64,000 nt of DNA from NCBI GenBank assembly GCA_030770545.1, contig CM061099.1:1240001-1304000 (forward strand), in the 5' to 3' direction. Each line of letters opens with the position of its first letter. Position 1 is the stretch's first letter. The notes beneath the pieces were generated by a model that saw only the letters and a program-made list of their open reading frames with translations, was not told the DNA's origin and did not search any database. A program made the translations under genes and the position numbers. Source of the DNA: Macropodus opercularis. Lineage: Eukaryota > Chordata > Actinopteri > Anabantiformes > Osphronemidae. Of this stretch, positions 1 through 12,053 are shown one piece after another.

Positions 1-71
1 AGTCAAACACAGATTCGTGTGCTGACATAACCTGTAGTGGAGTGAACGGAGCTTATGTTTGTTGTGTGCAG

Positions 72-2184
72 GACGGCTCTCATGTTGGCAGCTCTGGGGC
101 GACACAGCGACTGTGTTCACATTCTTTTGGAGAAAGGAGCGAAGGCTGATGCTGCAGACAAAAAGGGCTTCACTGCATTGCACAGAGCTGTAAGAGTGTC
201 CTGTCACTTCTGTACTTGACTTAACCCTGAGGGGTTTTTGTCGCTTGACGTCTTTTGTCATCTGTCGTCAGGCCGTGTTAGGCAGCGAGGACTGTGTATC
301 TGCTCTGTTGGAACATGGAGCATCTGCTCTGTTTAGAGATTCTCAGGGACGGACGCCTCTGCACCTCGCGGCCTCCTGTGGCCACAGCGAGCTCCTCCGC
401 ACTCTGCTAAAGGCCGCTGTGGAAGCTGACCCCCTGGACTCGATGCTGGACCACAAAGGGTACACGCCCACCCACTGGGCTTCCTACCACGGTAAGGCAG
501 GACAGGAAATCATGTCAAATTCATTTATAGGAGTTGAGTTTGGTCATGGACTGAGTCAACATGAATAATCGAACAAACATTTTCATTTGTTTCCTGGCCT
601 CTGTAGGACACGAGGGATGTTTACAATTTTTACTTGAAAATAAACTTTTCAGCAACCATGAAGGAAACATGTTCACCCCACTGCACTGTGCTCTGTAAGT
701 ACCACAGTTATTGTAAACGCTAATGATACAGAGCCTGGTTCATAAAAACTGTTGTTTCCTCTGCAGAGTTAATGGACATGATGCTGCTGCTGAGCTTCTT
801 GTTAAGACTGTTGGCCAACAAATTGTAATAGTTAGTGATGCCAAAGGAAGGTGAGTTCTGCTTGGAGCCGAGCAGCCCCGGCCTGCGTCGGTGAGTGCGT
901 TTATTCCGTGTTTTGTTGCGTGCTGTGCAGGACCCCGCTGCATGCCGCTGCTTATGCAGGAAGTGTTGCTGGGCTTCAGCTGGTTCTGGCCCAGGGAGCA
1001 GAGGTCGATGCTGTGGACCACTGTGGATGCTCTGCTCTAATGGTCGCTGCAGAATGTGGACAGACCGCAGCTGTTGGTATGTGGTTCAAAGTCAGTCTAT
1101 AACAATGTTATATTCTTATCTACACCTGAAGATCCTTGAGACACATGGAGTCTGCTCCTGTTTGTGTTTGCATCACATCTGAACAAGACACAACAATGTT
1201 TTTTTGCTGCTGCTTTAAACTGCTCCGTTTAGTGGTCACATCTAAGACACCTCATACATTTTTCTCCACACGAAAGCATCAATGTGCTGTGTGTGTGTTG
1301 TTGAACACGTTTTGTTTTGTGCGTTTCAGAGTTCTTGCTGCACAAAGCCAAGCCAGACCTGAGCCTGGTGGATGTCAATAATAACACAGCCCTTCACTTA
1401 GCCTGCACCAAGGTCACTCATACACACCTGCACGTGTTACAGTCTCTGTATAGTGTGTTTCTACATGGATGCATGAGTGTAGAGACACGTTTACCTGATA
1501 CATAATTCAGTACATTGTCCTATTAATGTGGTGCTGTCGGAACACTGACCAAAACAATGTGCAATCATGCTTTGGCACAAGTTATTGATTTGAATGTTAT
1601 TTTGCAGGGTCATGAGATGTGTGCCCTGTTGATCTTGGGAGAAATCGGCGACTCCTCCCTTATAAATGCAACAAACAGCGCTCTTCAAATGTGAGTAGTC
1701 TTCAAACACTTGCCACTAAAATCTTCTCCCTCTCTAAAGCTGTGTGAAAGTGTTAACAGTTTCTAAAACCAATCCAGGCGTCACATTGTTTCCCGCCTGC
1801 TTTAATGTCCAGCCTTCCTTTATCTTGCAGGCCCCTTCACATTGCAGCGCGGAAAGGTCTGGCAACGGTCGTACAAGTGCTGCTAAGCAGAGGAGCAGCG
1901 GTCATGGCTGTAGATGAGGAAGGTAAAAGCAAAACGTATTATATTTCTGTGTTGGTACCAAAGTATCTCCTTTTAACCCCCGACCTTCTGCAGGCCACAC
2001 ACCAGCTCTGGCCTGTGCCCCGAACAAAAATGTGGCGGACTGCTTGGCCTTGATCCTCTCCACCATGAAGCCTTTCCCTCCCAGGGAAGCCGTTGGTGGC
2101 CCAGCTTCCCACTTTAACCCGATCCTGAAGAACTGCGGCATCACAACCTGCTGTGGAGCCGGTGGAAACCTGTGTCATGCCTAA
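72..2184 (+). CDS. ankrd52: ankrd52, PP6 regulatory ankyrin repeat subunit C, 3' part
   Basis: Nine coding exons are visible: 72-189, 272-491, 607-694, 767-850, 931-1076, 1330-1412, 1608-1690, 1831-1922 and 1994-2184 (stop TAA). All junctions are GT-AG and keep one frame, giving about 367 residues; the 5' part lies left of the window. The translation is a run of ankyrin repeats with typical TPLH/ALHLA and helix-turn-helix spacing. The C-terminal segment PALACAPNKNVADCLALI, followed by LSTMKPFPP and LKNCGI, fits ANKRD52 better than its paralogues ANKRD28 and ANKRD44, which have LATMMP at that point. Family knowledge: these proteins are scaffold subunits that bind PP6 catalytic subunit with SAPS-domain proteins and select substrates. 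The fish protein ends soon after a Cys-rich stretch (TCCGAGG), somewhat shorter than the human tail. The family is certain; the paralogue is very likely. Confidence 0.9.
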
Positions 2185-4210
2185 GTGAAGTTAAGGACCA
2201 TAGAGGCACAACTGGCCTGCACAGGTGTTTGATAGAGTGAAAATGAACCCTGGTGTAGCCCAAAGTCACATGTAACCACATAACGTGTACAAATGTTGGC
2301 GTACGTGTGGTGATACGTACTTGTCACATGCTGCTGATCTTCCACTATGTGCTAAGGCACCAGTAGCATCTACTGCTTCTCTAAATGTAGTCTTAGATTA
2401 TCACATGATGCGTAACCATCAGGACTGAAGTTTTAATACGAGCACACTAAACAAGCCTCTTCACCTTAACCTGCTCGCTGTGCAAGAGTACTTGAATGAT
2501 GATGTTTGACTGAGTGTGTGTCTGTGAAACACTTAAGATGTTTGTGTTAATATATCTAACAGGTGCTGTAAACCTTGTATGCAATTAATAAGACGCTATT
2601 TTCATATTCTGTCCAGAGTGTAAAAGAATCTACACTGATTGAAATAATGATCATAAGTTACATTTAAACTTAGAGGGAATAGTTACAACTATGTTCGTAG
2701 TTCATTTTAGATTTAGTTTAGTCTATATACAGATCTTGAAATAAATCAAAGTTTTACCCAAATTATGGAGCATTAACCTCAGGTCAGACTGTACTGTAGG
2801 TGCAATGAAAAGCACATCTTAAGCTGAATGAAGTATTATTCAGTTAAATAAGCCAGAGATCAACCAAACAGAAGAGAAGCCAGAGACATACAGAAACACT
2901 TTGAGTGTGCAGCAACAATAATTCTCAGGCTTTTAGCTAAATGGAAAGTGGCCAGAAACTGAACATTATTCTCCTGTGTCTGATTTTACATATTTCTTAA
3001 CATGTTTAAATAATCCACTATAATACACTTGTACTATTACACACATGACGCTGGCTCACTGTCCCTTTTATAGGTCAGCTTTTGTTTGTATTGTTTTCAT
3101 AGAGATGCGTATCGAATGCTAATTAGCGTTTAAAGGCCACACATAGCCGTTGATATTTCCCCCATTTCTAATTGATCGTTTTGCCCAGCGATGCCTGCTG
3201 TTGTGTTGTAACATGGTGTTACTCTTAACTATTTGCACTCTGGCGTGAACGTTTACATTTCACAGCTCAATATCCGTCTTAGGTTTATGCACATGTTTAA
3301 TCAATTTTGAATAAAATGTTAACCTTCATGTGATGCTAAAATTGAATCCTGTGTTTCCTTCCTTGTGTCGTTGCGATTATATCAGTAGAAAAACGTTCAC
3401 GTTGCAGTGGAATGTTCTGAATCGTGTTTGCTTCTGACCCTTCGTGTGAGCAGATTGTCTTCTTCACATCTGGCAGAGATTTTAAAGTGCAGCAGCTGGA
3501 TATTGTGGTGTAGTTGTGGATGGTGTTAATGTGAGAGGAAATAAACAAACCACCATTTTAAAGGCTTTTGCAGTTTTGTTCTTTTAATTCGCTGAAGCTA
3601 GTTTTGCGCTGACACAATGTCTCTCCTTGCAGAACTCAGAGACGGAGGAGACGATGGCAAAGAATGACGTGTGCAGTAGTTTATGGTCCCCAATGTGTAG
3701 TAGTACAACTCTGTAAACGCTGGTGTTGGTCTGGGTCAGACCTGCCAACTCGAGGATGCATCTGCGCTGGATGAGCATCACTGAGACACCAGATATGAAA
3801 ATGGGTCAAATAGATGGTGTTTGTTGGCACGTGAATCACTGAAATGTGTTATTTTACTGTCATCTAAGGATTTAATCTCATGGAACTTGTTAAGTCAAAC
3901 AAAAAGCATTAATGCTTTTAACATCCACACGCAGGCACCAGCTGCGAGTGGCCTGGTCACTGTAGTGGTTTTGAAATTGTTCTGCTTTTAACGTTCTCAT
4001 CCTTTACTTGATTTGTGGACTGTGATCAACTTACTGAGAAACTGACCTTTACCGAGCTGCACCTGTTTGAACATAAAGAAATGACGCTGCTTTACAGTTG
4101 ACCCCATATTTTACAGAACCGTTCGCTCCGCCTTTTGTCCCTTTCCGGCCGCCGTCGCCGGCGACACACGTCCGTCCACTTTACCGTCAGTTAGCGTCTC
4201 TTCAGCAAAA
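2185..4210. other. ankrd52 3' UTR and spacer to npepl1
   Basis: About 2 kb without a supportable coding exon. The left part is presumably ankrd52 3' UTR, because several AATAAA hexamers follow (2740-2745, 3310-3315, 3540-3545); which one is used cannot be told. The last 120 bases are GC-rich and contain the npepl1 promoter. Short ORFs here have no recognisable similarity. Confidence 0.6.
2740..2745 (+). terminator. candidate poly(A) signal of ankrd52
   Basis: AATAAA hexamer about 560 bases after the ankrd52 stop. Later copies at 3310-3315 and 3540-3545 are alternatives, so the 3' UTR could be 0.6 to 1.4 kb. Usage is inferred only. Confidence 0.35.
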
Positions 4211-4215
4211 ATGGC
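4090..4215 (+). promoter_or_regulatory. npepl1 promoter/5' UTR with YY1-like start site
   Basis: A GC-rich stretch directly precedes the npepl1 ATG. The initiator codon lies inside AAAATGGCG (4208-4216), the consensus bound by YY1 that often sits just downstream of the start site in TATA-less housekeeping promoters. No TATA box is visible. The role is inferred from motif and position. Confidence 0.45.
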
Positions 4216-7200
4216 GAACGTGGTGCTGGAGTTCAAGTCTTCTGCCGGCGACTCCGAGCCACAGAGCCGCCCTGTGCTCATCATCGGGCAGCAGACCAAC
4301 CTCCAGCAAGTTGGCTGGAGTCAGATTAAGGGGAAGCTGCAGCCGGTCGTTAGCAAAGAGGTAACGTTGTATGAGGCAGCTAATGCTAACGCAGCACAGT
4401 TCACTCGAACCTAAAATACCGAACAGTCGCAGCAGCTAAAGGCAGCTGTGCCCTGGTTCACAGCTAGAACCAGGCGTAGAACCAGGCGTAGAACCAGGCG
4501 TAGAACCAGGCGTAGAACCAGACGTAGAACCAGACGTAGAACCAGACAACTGGCGACATGCTCAGCGAATTAGCTCGAATCATGAGGATTGTTCGCTGTA
4601 AGGATTCAAACAAGACGGGTTGGTTTTCTGACGTTTTAGCTCAATAATCATAGTTTTATGAAATGTTTCTGCATCGTTAAGTTGATGGGTTTCACTGATA
4701 CAAGCGTCTGTTCGGTACTAATACTAAAATATGAGTTTGTCTAAATTTAATTTGGAACTGAAATAATGTTCTTCAAACCTATTTGTAATCTGTAATGTTC
4801 AAACTTAGTGGCGTCCTGTTTATTTCACTTAGTCCTGGTGTTAGTTGTGTCGGTGCCAGCGGGTCTGATGCTGGACAGGAATGAACTGTGGTGTTTGTGC
4901 TGTTGAAGGATCCTTGAATGGAAAATGTAAAACGTGAGCATGACCAACTGTATTAAAGCTCCAAAATGCTGCGCAGTCGTAGAACTGATGGAAAATGTTT
5001 TCACGCACAGGAAGCTCGTAAAACCCTGCAGACCACAGATAACTTGTTCTTGGTTCGACTCATTTATAGTTGAATTCCTTCAATGATTGACGAGTTGAAA
5101 CCTCCTTGAAGTGAAAGCAACGCTGAGACTTTGACTGTTCCGTGTTTTCTCAGATTTGGCAGGCGGCTCTTGGTGCTTTGAATCCGAACCCCACCGACAG
5201 CTGCCCCCTGTACCTCAACCACGCTACGGTTGCTGCCCTTCCTTCACGGGTCAGCAGGCACAACAGCCCGTCTTCGGCCCACTTTGTGTCCCGTCTGGTC
5301 CGTTCCTGTCTGCCTGGAGGCAACAATCGCCTCATTATTGTTAGTATTTAAAGTATTTTTGATATAAATGTGTCTGTAATGCACCGTTAATGTTGGGGGA
5401 AGTTTCAGTGCTTCTCTGGCTTCCTACATAATAAAGCTGCTGATTCACCATCTTTCTTTGCTTCCCTGTTGGACGCTGGAACGGTGTCCGGACGGTTAAG
5501 TGGCTGACGGGACTCTTTCTTACCTCTTCAGATGGTGTGTGAACGTTCGGAAGTGTTTGCATCCTCCTGTGCCATCGCCAGGGCATTCCCCATCTTCTCC
5601 CGCCGCTCCGCTTCCGCACGCAGGACCGAGAAAAAGCACGTCGCTGTAGAATTTGTGATTGTTGGGCAAGACAGTAGCTCACTGGATGGCGCAGAAGTTG
5701 AGGTACTCCGGTGTTATCATGATCCCACCTTCCTTTAATTTTCACGATTTCTGAATATTTGTGTCACATATTCAGCAACAGCTGAAAGCGTTTCTTATGT
5801 CCAGTGTCTCTCTAACGCTGCGGATGGTGTGCGACTGGCAGCTCGCATCGTGGACACACCATGCAATGAGATGAATACAGATGACTTCTTGAACGTAAGG
5901 GAACTAACTGACGGATGGCTTCACTACAGGAGCATACTTCTAGTCTACAGACCTTTCACATAAACTAATTTCTGCATTAGGAGATCAAGGCTGTGGGAGC
6001 TGAACTTGGAATCACTCCAGTGATCTTACGTGGAGAAGAACTGAAACAAAGAGGGTTTGGAGGTATGTGTCTTTGCACCCGCACAAAGACGCTGATGTGT
6101 GTGCTTTTAACTTCTTGGTTCATTGACGTCTCTGTCTGCTAATAACGAAGTTGCAACCAGCCACTCACAGCATCAGTCAATGCATGTAGTGACTCAGATG
6201 CCTTTTAATGGCCAAAAATAAAATTCTAAAAGCTGAAGCTTCTGTGTTTTGATCTGCAGTTATTTTAAATAACCTCATGTTTGACTCTTTATTGACTTTA
6301 TTTAAATCTGGCTCCGGTACCTGATAGTGACATGCGAAATGCTTTGGTTGTTTAGAGCTGATTTCTGTATTGTCTGTACTCTATGTTTCAGGTATACATG
6401 GCGTTGGAAAGGCAGCGGAGCATCCTCCTGCTTTAGCGATCCTCAGCCACACACCTGATGGTGCAACTCAAACCATTGCTTGGGTGGGAAAGGGCATCGT
6501 GTACGACACTGGAGGACTTAGTATCAAGGGGAAGGTACTTGATTTTAATGACCCGAGAATCTCACTGTTGTGCTGCATCGGTTAAATTGTTGAGTTGTTT
6601 TTAGACCACAATGCCAGGGATGAAGAGAGATTGTGGTGGAGCTGCTGCCATTTTGGGAGCTTTCAAAGCTACTATTAAACAGGTGAGACCACCTTTCAGA
6701 TTCTCTCACGGACGCTAGTTTCCCATCTGCTGTTTTTAGATGACGGTCTCTGCTTTGCTTGTTTCAGGGATTCAAGGACAACCTCCATGCAGTGTTCTGC
6801 CTTGCAGAGAATGCAGTTGGCCCCACAGCCACACGCCCTGATGACATCCATACTCTGTATTCTGGAAAGTGAGGCTTTACTTTTTGATAATGATGCATCC
6901 CTTCTGTTGAGCCTTATTGGAAGTAGAGGCAGTCAACAGGAATGAACAAGTACATGTCATTTGTATGGTTTACTCTTAAGGACAGTGGAGATCAACAACA
7001 CTGATGCAGAGGGGAGGCTGGTGCTGGCTGATGGGGTGGTTTATGCCAGCAAAGACCTATCAGCTGACATCATTCTGGATATGGCCACTCTGACAGGGGC
7101 ACAGGTGGGTCATAGTCGTGTGGAGTAATGTAGTGGAGGAGCTTCACCCTCTACCACAAATCAGTACATTTAATGGTTGACACTGTGTGAATACTTTCTG

Positions 7201-8366
7201 TCCTTAATTTAGTCTTTGTAGTAAAAGCGTTTGGCCTCTGTTCCAGGGAATCTCCACAGGAAAGTACCATGCAGCTGTGATGACGAACAGCGAGCAGTGG
7301 GAGGTTGCTTGTGTGCGCGCCGGTCGTAGCAGTGGAGACCTGGCTCACCCCCTGGTTTACTGCCCTGAGCTGCACTTCAGCGAGTTCACGTCTGCGCTGG
7401 CGGACATGAAGAACTCTGTGGCAGTAAGTGGAGAGTAGCATAAAACTGCAGTTTATTATATGAAATGTTATTATAGGCCAGATGTTGTTCGTGTTAACCG
7501 ATAGTTGGAGGATATTTATTTTAGTTGCTGAGCTCCGCTGTTCTTTTCCTCCAGGATCGTGAGAACGCACAGAGCTCTTGTGCTGGCCTCTTTATTTGTT
7601 CCCACTTGGGCTTTGATTGGCCTGGTGTCTGGGTCCATGTTGATATCGCCTCTCCTGTACACGCTGTGAGTACCAAGGTCTTCAGCGTAATCAAAGGAAC
7701 ACTCACTAAAACCATTACTGGCTCATTGTCTGCCAACTCGTTTCTGTTGTGACAAATTAAATGATGCATTCTGGGGAACTTGGTCTTTCTGCCACTGCTG
7801 ACGCCTGCAGTCCTAACTAACAGACTAAGGATCCTGAAACTACTGTGTCCGCTTATTGTATAAGATGGTGGGTTAGAACTGTCACATAAAGCCACTTCAC
7901 TAAAACCTTCAAGAGAGCTTTGATTTTCTGTACGAGCACAGAAAGTCAGGGATTCTCTGCTTATTATCAGCTCTTCATATCACATAGTTATGAAAGCACA
8001 GCTTTGTATAAAATCGGGCTCATACCAGCTGTTACTGTAGCCCGGCAGTGGATACTCGTGTGTATCCAGTCTCCTGGTGCAGTTACTCTTCAAGACTTAC
8101 TATTCAGGTTTAGGGTTTCAGGCTGTTTAATGCTGGAAAATGACAAGTGTGGGGTAACTTTACGGTGATGATGCTGAATCTGACTCTCGTCCTCCGTTTC
8201 TTGACAGGGCGAGCGTGCCACTGGGTTTGGTGTTGCTCTGCTAATGGCCCTGTTTGGTCAGGCGTCCGATGACTCCATGCTAAATCACGTGTCTCCTCTG
8301 GGTGCGGCCACCAACGCATCTGAAGACCGGATGGAGCGTGACTGCAAAAGACGGAGACTGGTGTAG
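4211..8366 (+). CDS. npepl1: npepl1, aminopeptidase-like 1 (M17 leucyl aminopeptidase family)
   Basis: Twelve exons join in frame: 4211-4360, 5154-5339, 5532-5702, 5805-5894, 5981-6062, 6392-6534, 6605-6682, 6768-6868, 6981-7104, 7247-7423, 7555-7665 and 8208-8366 (TAG). The product is 523 aa, the same length as human NPEPL1. The M17 signature NTDAEGRL is at about residues 340-347. The usual metal ligands are all present: K260, D265 (GKGIVYDTGG), D283 (MKRDCGGAA), D342 and E344, with R346 of the active site. The protein is therefore predicted to be a two-metal cytosolic aminopeptidase that removes N-terminal residues; its physiological substrates are poorly known. The start is the first ATG, in a strong context and a CpG-rich promoter, and matches the family N-terminus. 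Intron 1 carries a 12-bp minisatellite. It runs in the same direction as ctsz, 1.1 kb upstream. Confidence 0.96.
4466..4547. repeat. 12-bp minisatellite in npepl1 intron 1
   Basis: About seven head-to-tail copies of AGAACCAGGCGT. The last copies carry a G-to-A change (CAGACGT), so the array shows two variant blocks. Confidence 0.9.
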
Positions 8367-8465
8367 AACCGAGAGCGGTTTGCTCCACCACGCACCCAGG
8401 CTGGCACCAAGCAAGTGCCCATTCAGTCACAGTGCGTTTGTGTTTACTCACGTTTACCTTTATTG

Positions 8466-8471
8466 AATAAA
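8466..8471 (+). terminator. poly(A) signal of npepl1
   Basis: AATAAA 100 bases after the stop codon, the first such hexamer in the 3' flank. This would give a very short 3' UTR. Confidence 0.6.
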
Positions 8472-9349
8472 GCAGATAATCGTTAGTACATGTTATGTGA
8501 TGTTTATAACACACAGACCCTCACTTGTCCTCCTGAGTTGGCATCTGCTGCTGTATGGAATGATTTACAGTATATTCATGTCGTAATCATTCGGGTTTAA
8601 TGAAGCAGCATTAGTTCAACAGTAATTCATTGTAATTGTCCTGTTATTAACAACCATTAAACCTTTATCTCCATAACATGTACCTGCCTCGTCAGCTGTC
8701 TGTCTTCTGTTTTTACACTTAATGCAAATTCAGCACTTTGGCAAAGTCGTCTATGACAGAAAACAGAAAAGAAGGATCCGTAAAGTCTGTTCCTCCGTTT
8801 TCATAACCGCTGCATCAAACCAACGACTCCATGTTCACTGCAGCTAAAACTATTTCAAACGATTGGTCTCAAATTAGTGAAGTTTCAATTTGTAGCTTTT
8901 GTTTGGAGGAAGAAAACAGCGGATTGTGTCTGGTCACAGATGTCCCTCAACCCTAACGAACTGAATCGTAAGTTGGTCTGTAACTGTCCAGCGGATCCGC
9001 ATCGATCCTGTCGCGTCTTGTCCGTCGTGGTCTGGTCGGGATTTCGTCTTCACGTGGCTTTGGATCAGCCTTTAAAGCCTTTAAAGCTACATCTCTAAAG
9101 GCTCCTACAGATGGACGGCGACTCGTCAATGGTGAAATCTGAGAAACTGTGACGGGCAGCTCGGAAACGAGGTTTGCTGCATCCGCCGCTGAAGACAGAC
9201 CCCAAACAAGGACGAGAACAACGTCCACGCAGCGAGTTCATCGGTTAATCAGCCACTAACAGATAAACGAGCCCGAACCTTTCATCGTTCGCGTAACGTG
9301 AATCCTCTGCTGTTTATCACTGCAGCGTCACTTTCCACTTCCTCGTAAA

Positions 9350-9462
9350 TCACGTGGTGGTCGCGCGCTCGGGCGCGTTCTTGGGTCACGTGACGGTCAG
9401 AGAGCTCGTACCGGTGCCGAAGCAGTCGCTGCCCGGACTCCGCCAACCGTCAGAGCGCAGCG
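9350..9462 (+). promoter_or_regulatory. ctsz promoter region with E-box
   Basis: A CpG-rich block just upstream of the ctsz ATG has CACGTG at 9352-9357 and GTCACGTGAC at about 9384-9393, the latter a CLEAR/E-box-like palindrome bound by TFEB/TFE3 and USF factors. Lysosomal genes commonly carry such sites, which fits a cathepsin. Binding is inferred. Confidence 0.45.
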
Positions 9463-11678
9463 ATGGGCCGCGGAGCAGCCGCGGTGGTGCTGGTCGCCCT
9501 GTTCTCCGTCGCCTCCGCCGGAGTTTTCTTCAGCCAGAAGCAGCCTTGTTACGTCCGGACGCCGAGAACAAGCGACGTCGGGCTGAAGTGAGTGCAACTG
9601 ATTTGTGCCTCGTTCTCCGCTAACGTTAGCTCCCGAGTAGAACCTAGAACTTAACCTGACACATGGAACCTCACGAAGCTCAAACGCAGCCTCCGCTGGT
9701 GTCAACTTGTTCCTTCGCTTCGCTTGTTGTTTCCAGTTAAAGGCCGTTTACTGAACCTTTACTGTCACGAGTCACGAGTCGTCCATGAGGCTCAGGAAGT
9801 GAACCGTGGAGCCGGTTGAAGACCAGAACCTGTAGTTTGACTTTTCCACCAGACAGAGTCACAGAAACATGTCACAACCCAACAAACAAACGGGAATTTC
9901 AAGTCTTAACGTTAGTCGTTTTGTTTTGCACTATTTTTGCATAATCAGACTCAAGAATAAAAAATGAAGAGATTCTGAAAAAACGTTGATAATTCAGTTA
10001 ATTTCATGACTGTGACCATTAATCTATGGCTGAAACCTGTATGTTCTATATCTATTATATCTGTCCCTTGATGTAAAGACAGGAAGTGAAACCATGAATG
10101 TCCACACATTACTGTTACTGCTGTGGCTGCTGCAGAGCTGATGTCTAACCACACGTCTGCCCACAGGACCAGCCCTCGTCCTCATGAGTATTTGAACATC
10201 GCTGACCTGCCCAAGTCCTGGGACTGGAGGAACATCAACGGCACCAACTACGTCAGCACGACTCGCAACCAGCACATTCCCCAGTACTGTGGCTCCTGCT
10301 GGGCCCACGGCAGCACCAGCGCCATGGCAGGTGTGACTCATGCTGGGGACTTTATCATTGCAGATCAGCAGGTCCTCACGTGACCCAGACAATAATAGTT
10401 ATTATAGTATCAGTTCCTCTGTGTGATACAGAAGCGTTTTTGTGTCTGCTCTCTCTAGATCGCATCAACATCATCAGGAAGGGTGCGTGGCCGTCCGCCT
10501 ACCTCTCGGTCCAGAATGTGATCGACTGTGGCGATGCCGGCAGTTGCCACGGAGGAGATCACACCGGGGTTTGGGAGTATGCACACAGCCACGGCATCCC
10601 AGACGAGACCTGCAATAACTACCAGGCTAAAGACCAGGGTCCGTGTTGTTCACTGTCCATGCTTTTACAACCAAAGGCCAAAGGTCACGCCTTAGTCTGA
10701 ACTGTACGTGTTCTGGGTGTTTTTCTAAAGCCTGCAACCTCTTCAACCAATGTGGCACCTGCACCACCTTTGGAGTGTGCAACATTGTGAAGAACTACAC
10801 CCTGTGGAAGGTGGGAGATTATGGGGCAGTCAGTGGAAGAGAGAAGATGATGGCGGAGATCTACGCTAGAGGACCCATCAGGTTTAAACGCTTCTGTTGC
10901 CAAATGTTAATAATTTGTGGCTGCAAATACAGATATTTCCTGGACATTCGGCTCAGCGTTAGCGTTATCATTCCTTTGGTGCACTACTCAGGAACGTTGC
11001 TTTATGCCCAGCAGGAGGAAGTAATCTGTGTGGTTTTTACTTTGTGCAGCTGTGGGATCATGGCCACAGACAAGCTGGATGCCTACACTGGAGGAGTCTA
11101 CTCCGAGTACCAGGAGTCTCCTTTCATCAACCACATAGTGTCGGTGGCCGGGTGGGGAGTGGAGAACGGCACTGAGTACTGGATTGTACGCAACTCCTGG
11201 GGAGAGCCATGGGTGAGTCCTCCAAAGATGTGGTTTGATTAGACATGACGGACAGCGCCACCATGTGGTCAGTTAGTGGTTAGTAGAGTTGTCCTCGTAG
11301 TTAGTAGAGTTGTCCTCGTAGTTAGTAGAGTTGTCCTCGTAGTTAGTAGAGTTGCCCTTGTGGTTAGTAGAGTTGTCCTTGTGGTTAGTAGAGTTGTCCT
11401 CGTGGTTAGTAGAGTTGTCCTCGTGGTTAGTAGAGTTCTCCTCGTAGTTAGTAGAGTTCTCCGTGTTTGGTAAATATAAAACCATGATGCTGACACACAT
11501 CCTTAGTTGCAGACCTGTTTCCGACCGGTGACTAGTTCGTTCCTTCCCTCAGGGTGAGAGGGGCTGGCTCAGGATTGTGACCAGCGCCTACAAAGGAGGA
11601 AGTGGCAGCACATACAACCTGGCCGTGGAGGAGGACTGCATGTACGGAGACCCCGTCGTCCCTAAAGCCTACCTCTAG
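9463..11678 (+). CDS. ctsz: ctsz, cathepsin Z (cathepsin X), lysosomal carboxypeptidase
   Basis: Six exons: 9463-9587, 10167-10330, 10459-10638, 10731-10881, 11050-11212 and 11553-11678 (TAG), giving 302 aa (human 303). Residues 1-19 form a hydrophobic signal peptide. A short propeptide follows, with the Cys (C29) that blocks the active site in this family, then the mature enzyme from about LPKSWDWRN. The catalytic residues are Cys86 (QYCGSCWAHG), His235 (INHIVSVAGWG) and Asn255 (RNSWG). The HIP mini-loop (NQHIPQYC), which restricts the enzyme to removing single C-terminal residues, is present. The human propeptide RGD integrin motif is absent; the aligned region reads PRTSDVG. The exon 3 donor (GTCCGT) is weak, but the frame and family alignment support it. 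Intron 5 holds a 21-bp minisatellite. It is tail-to-tail with nelfcd. Confidence 0.96.
11278..11465. repeat. 21-bp minisatellite in ctsz intron 5
   Basis: About nine tandem copies of a 21-bp unit containing GTTAGTAGAGTTGTCCTCGT, with drifted copies (CCTTGTGG, TTCTCC). It is open in several frames, so it yields repetitive ORFs that are not genes. It lies between coding exons 5 and 6. Confidence 0.93.
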
Positions 11679-12047
11679 ATTGCGCACGTCGCCGCTGTCT
11701 TCGTCTGAAGTCGGGAGAAACTTTTAAATGCTGGAAGGGAATGAATTTTAATTTCACTGTGTCTTTTTAAAGTAATTCTTTTATACTTGTAATGAGGGGT
11801 TAATGATCAAAGGCAGGATCCTTAGGATGTCAGACCTGCTTCAGTGAGTTTTAATGAGAGATCAGCTGTTAAATTACGGTGGAGGGATAATCAAATATCA
11901 AAGGGGATAAACACAAACTGACTAAGGTCTGTTTGCGTTGACGCTGCTACACTACATCCTCAAAACATTAACTGTGCCTTAAAAGTCAGTTTTATTTACG
12001 TCACACAATCTACATATTACGAATCTATAAATGTTTCAGACTATGCC

Positions 12048-12053
12048 AATAAA
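12048..12053 (+). terminator. candidate poly(A) signal of ctsz
   Basis: AATAAA 370 bases after the ctsz stop, the clearest plus-strand hexamer before the convergent nelfcd gene. Confidence 0.5.

Larger units (their letters stand above)
8367..9462. other. npepl1-ctsz spacer
   Basis: Contains the npepl1 3' UTR (poly(A) signal at 8466-8471), an AT-rich middle, and from about 9000 a GC-richer stretch leading into the ctsz promoter. ORFs on both strands here show no recognisable protein family. Confidence 0.6.

Noticed and set aside
11269..11500. Repetitive ORFs with 7-residue periodicity inside ctsz
   Set aside because: The 21-bp minisatellite has a period divisible by three, so it stays open in several frames; it lies in intron 5.
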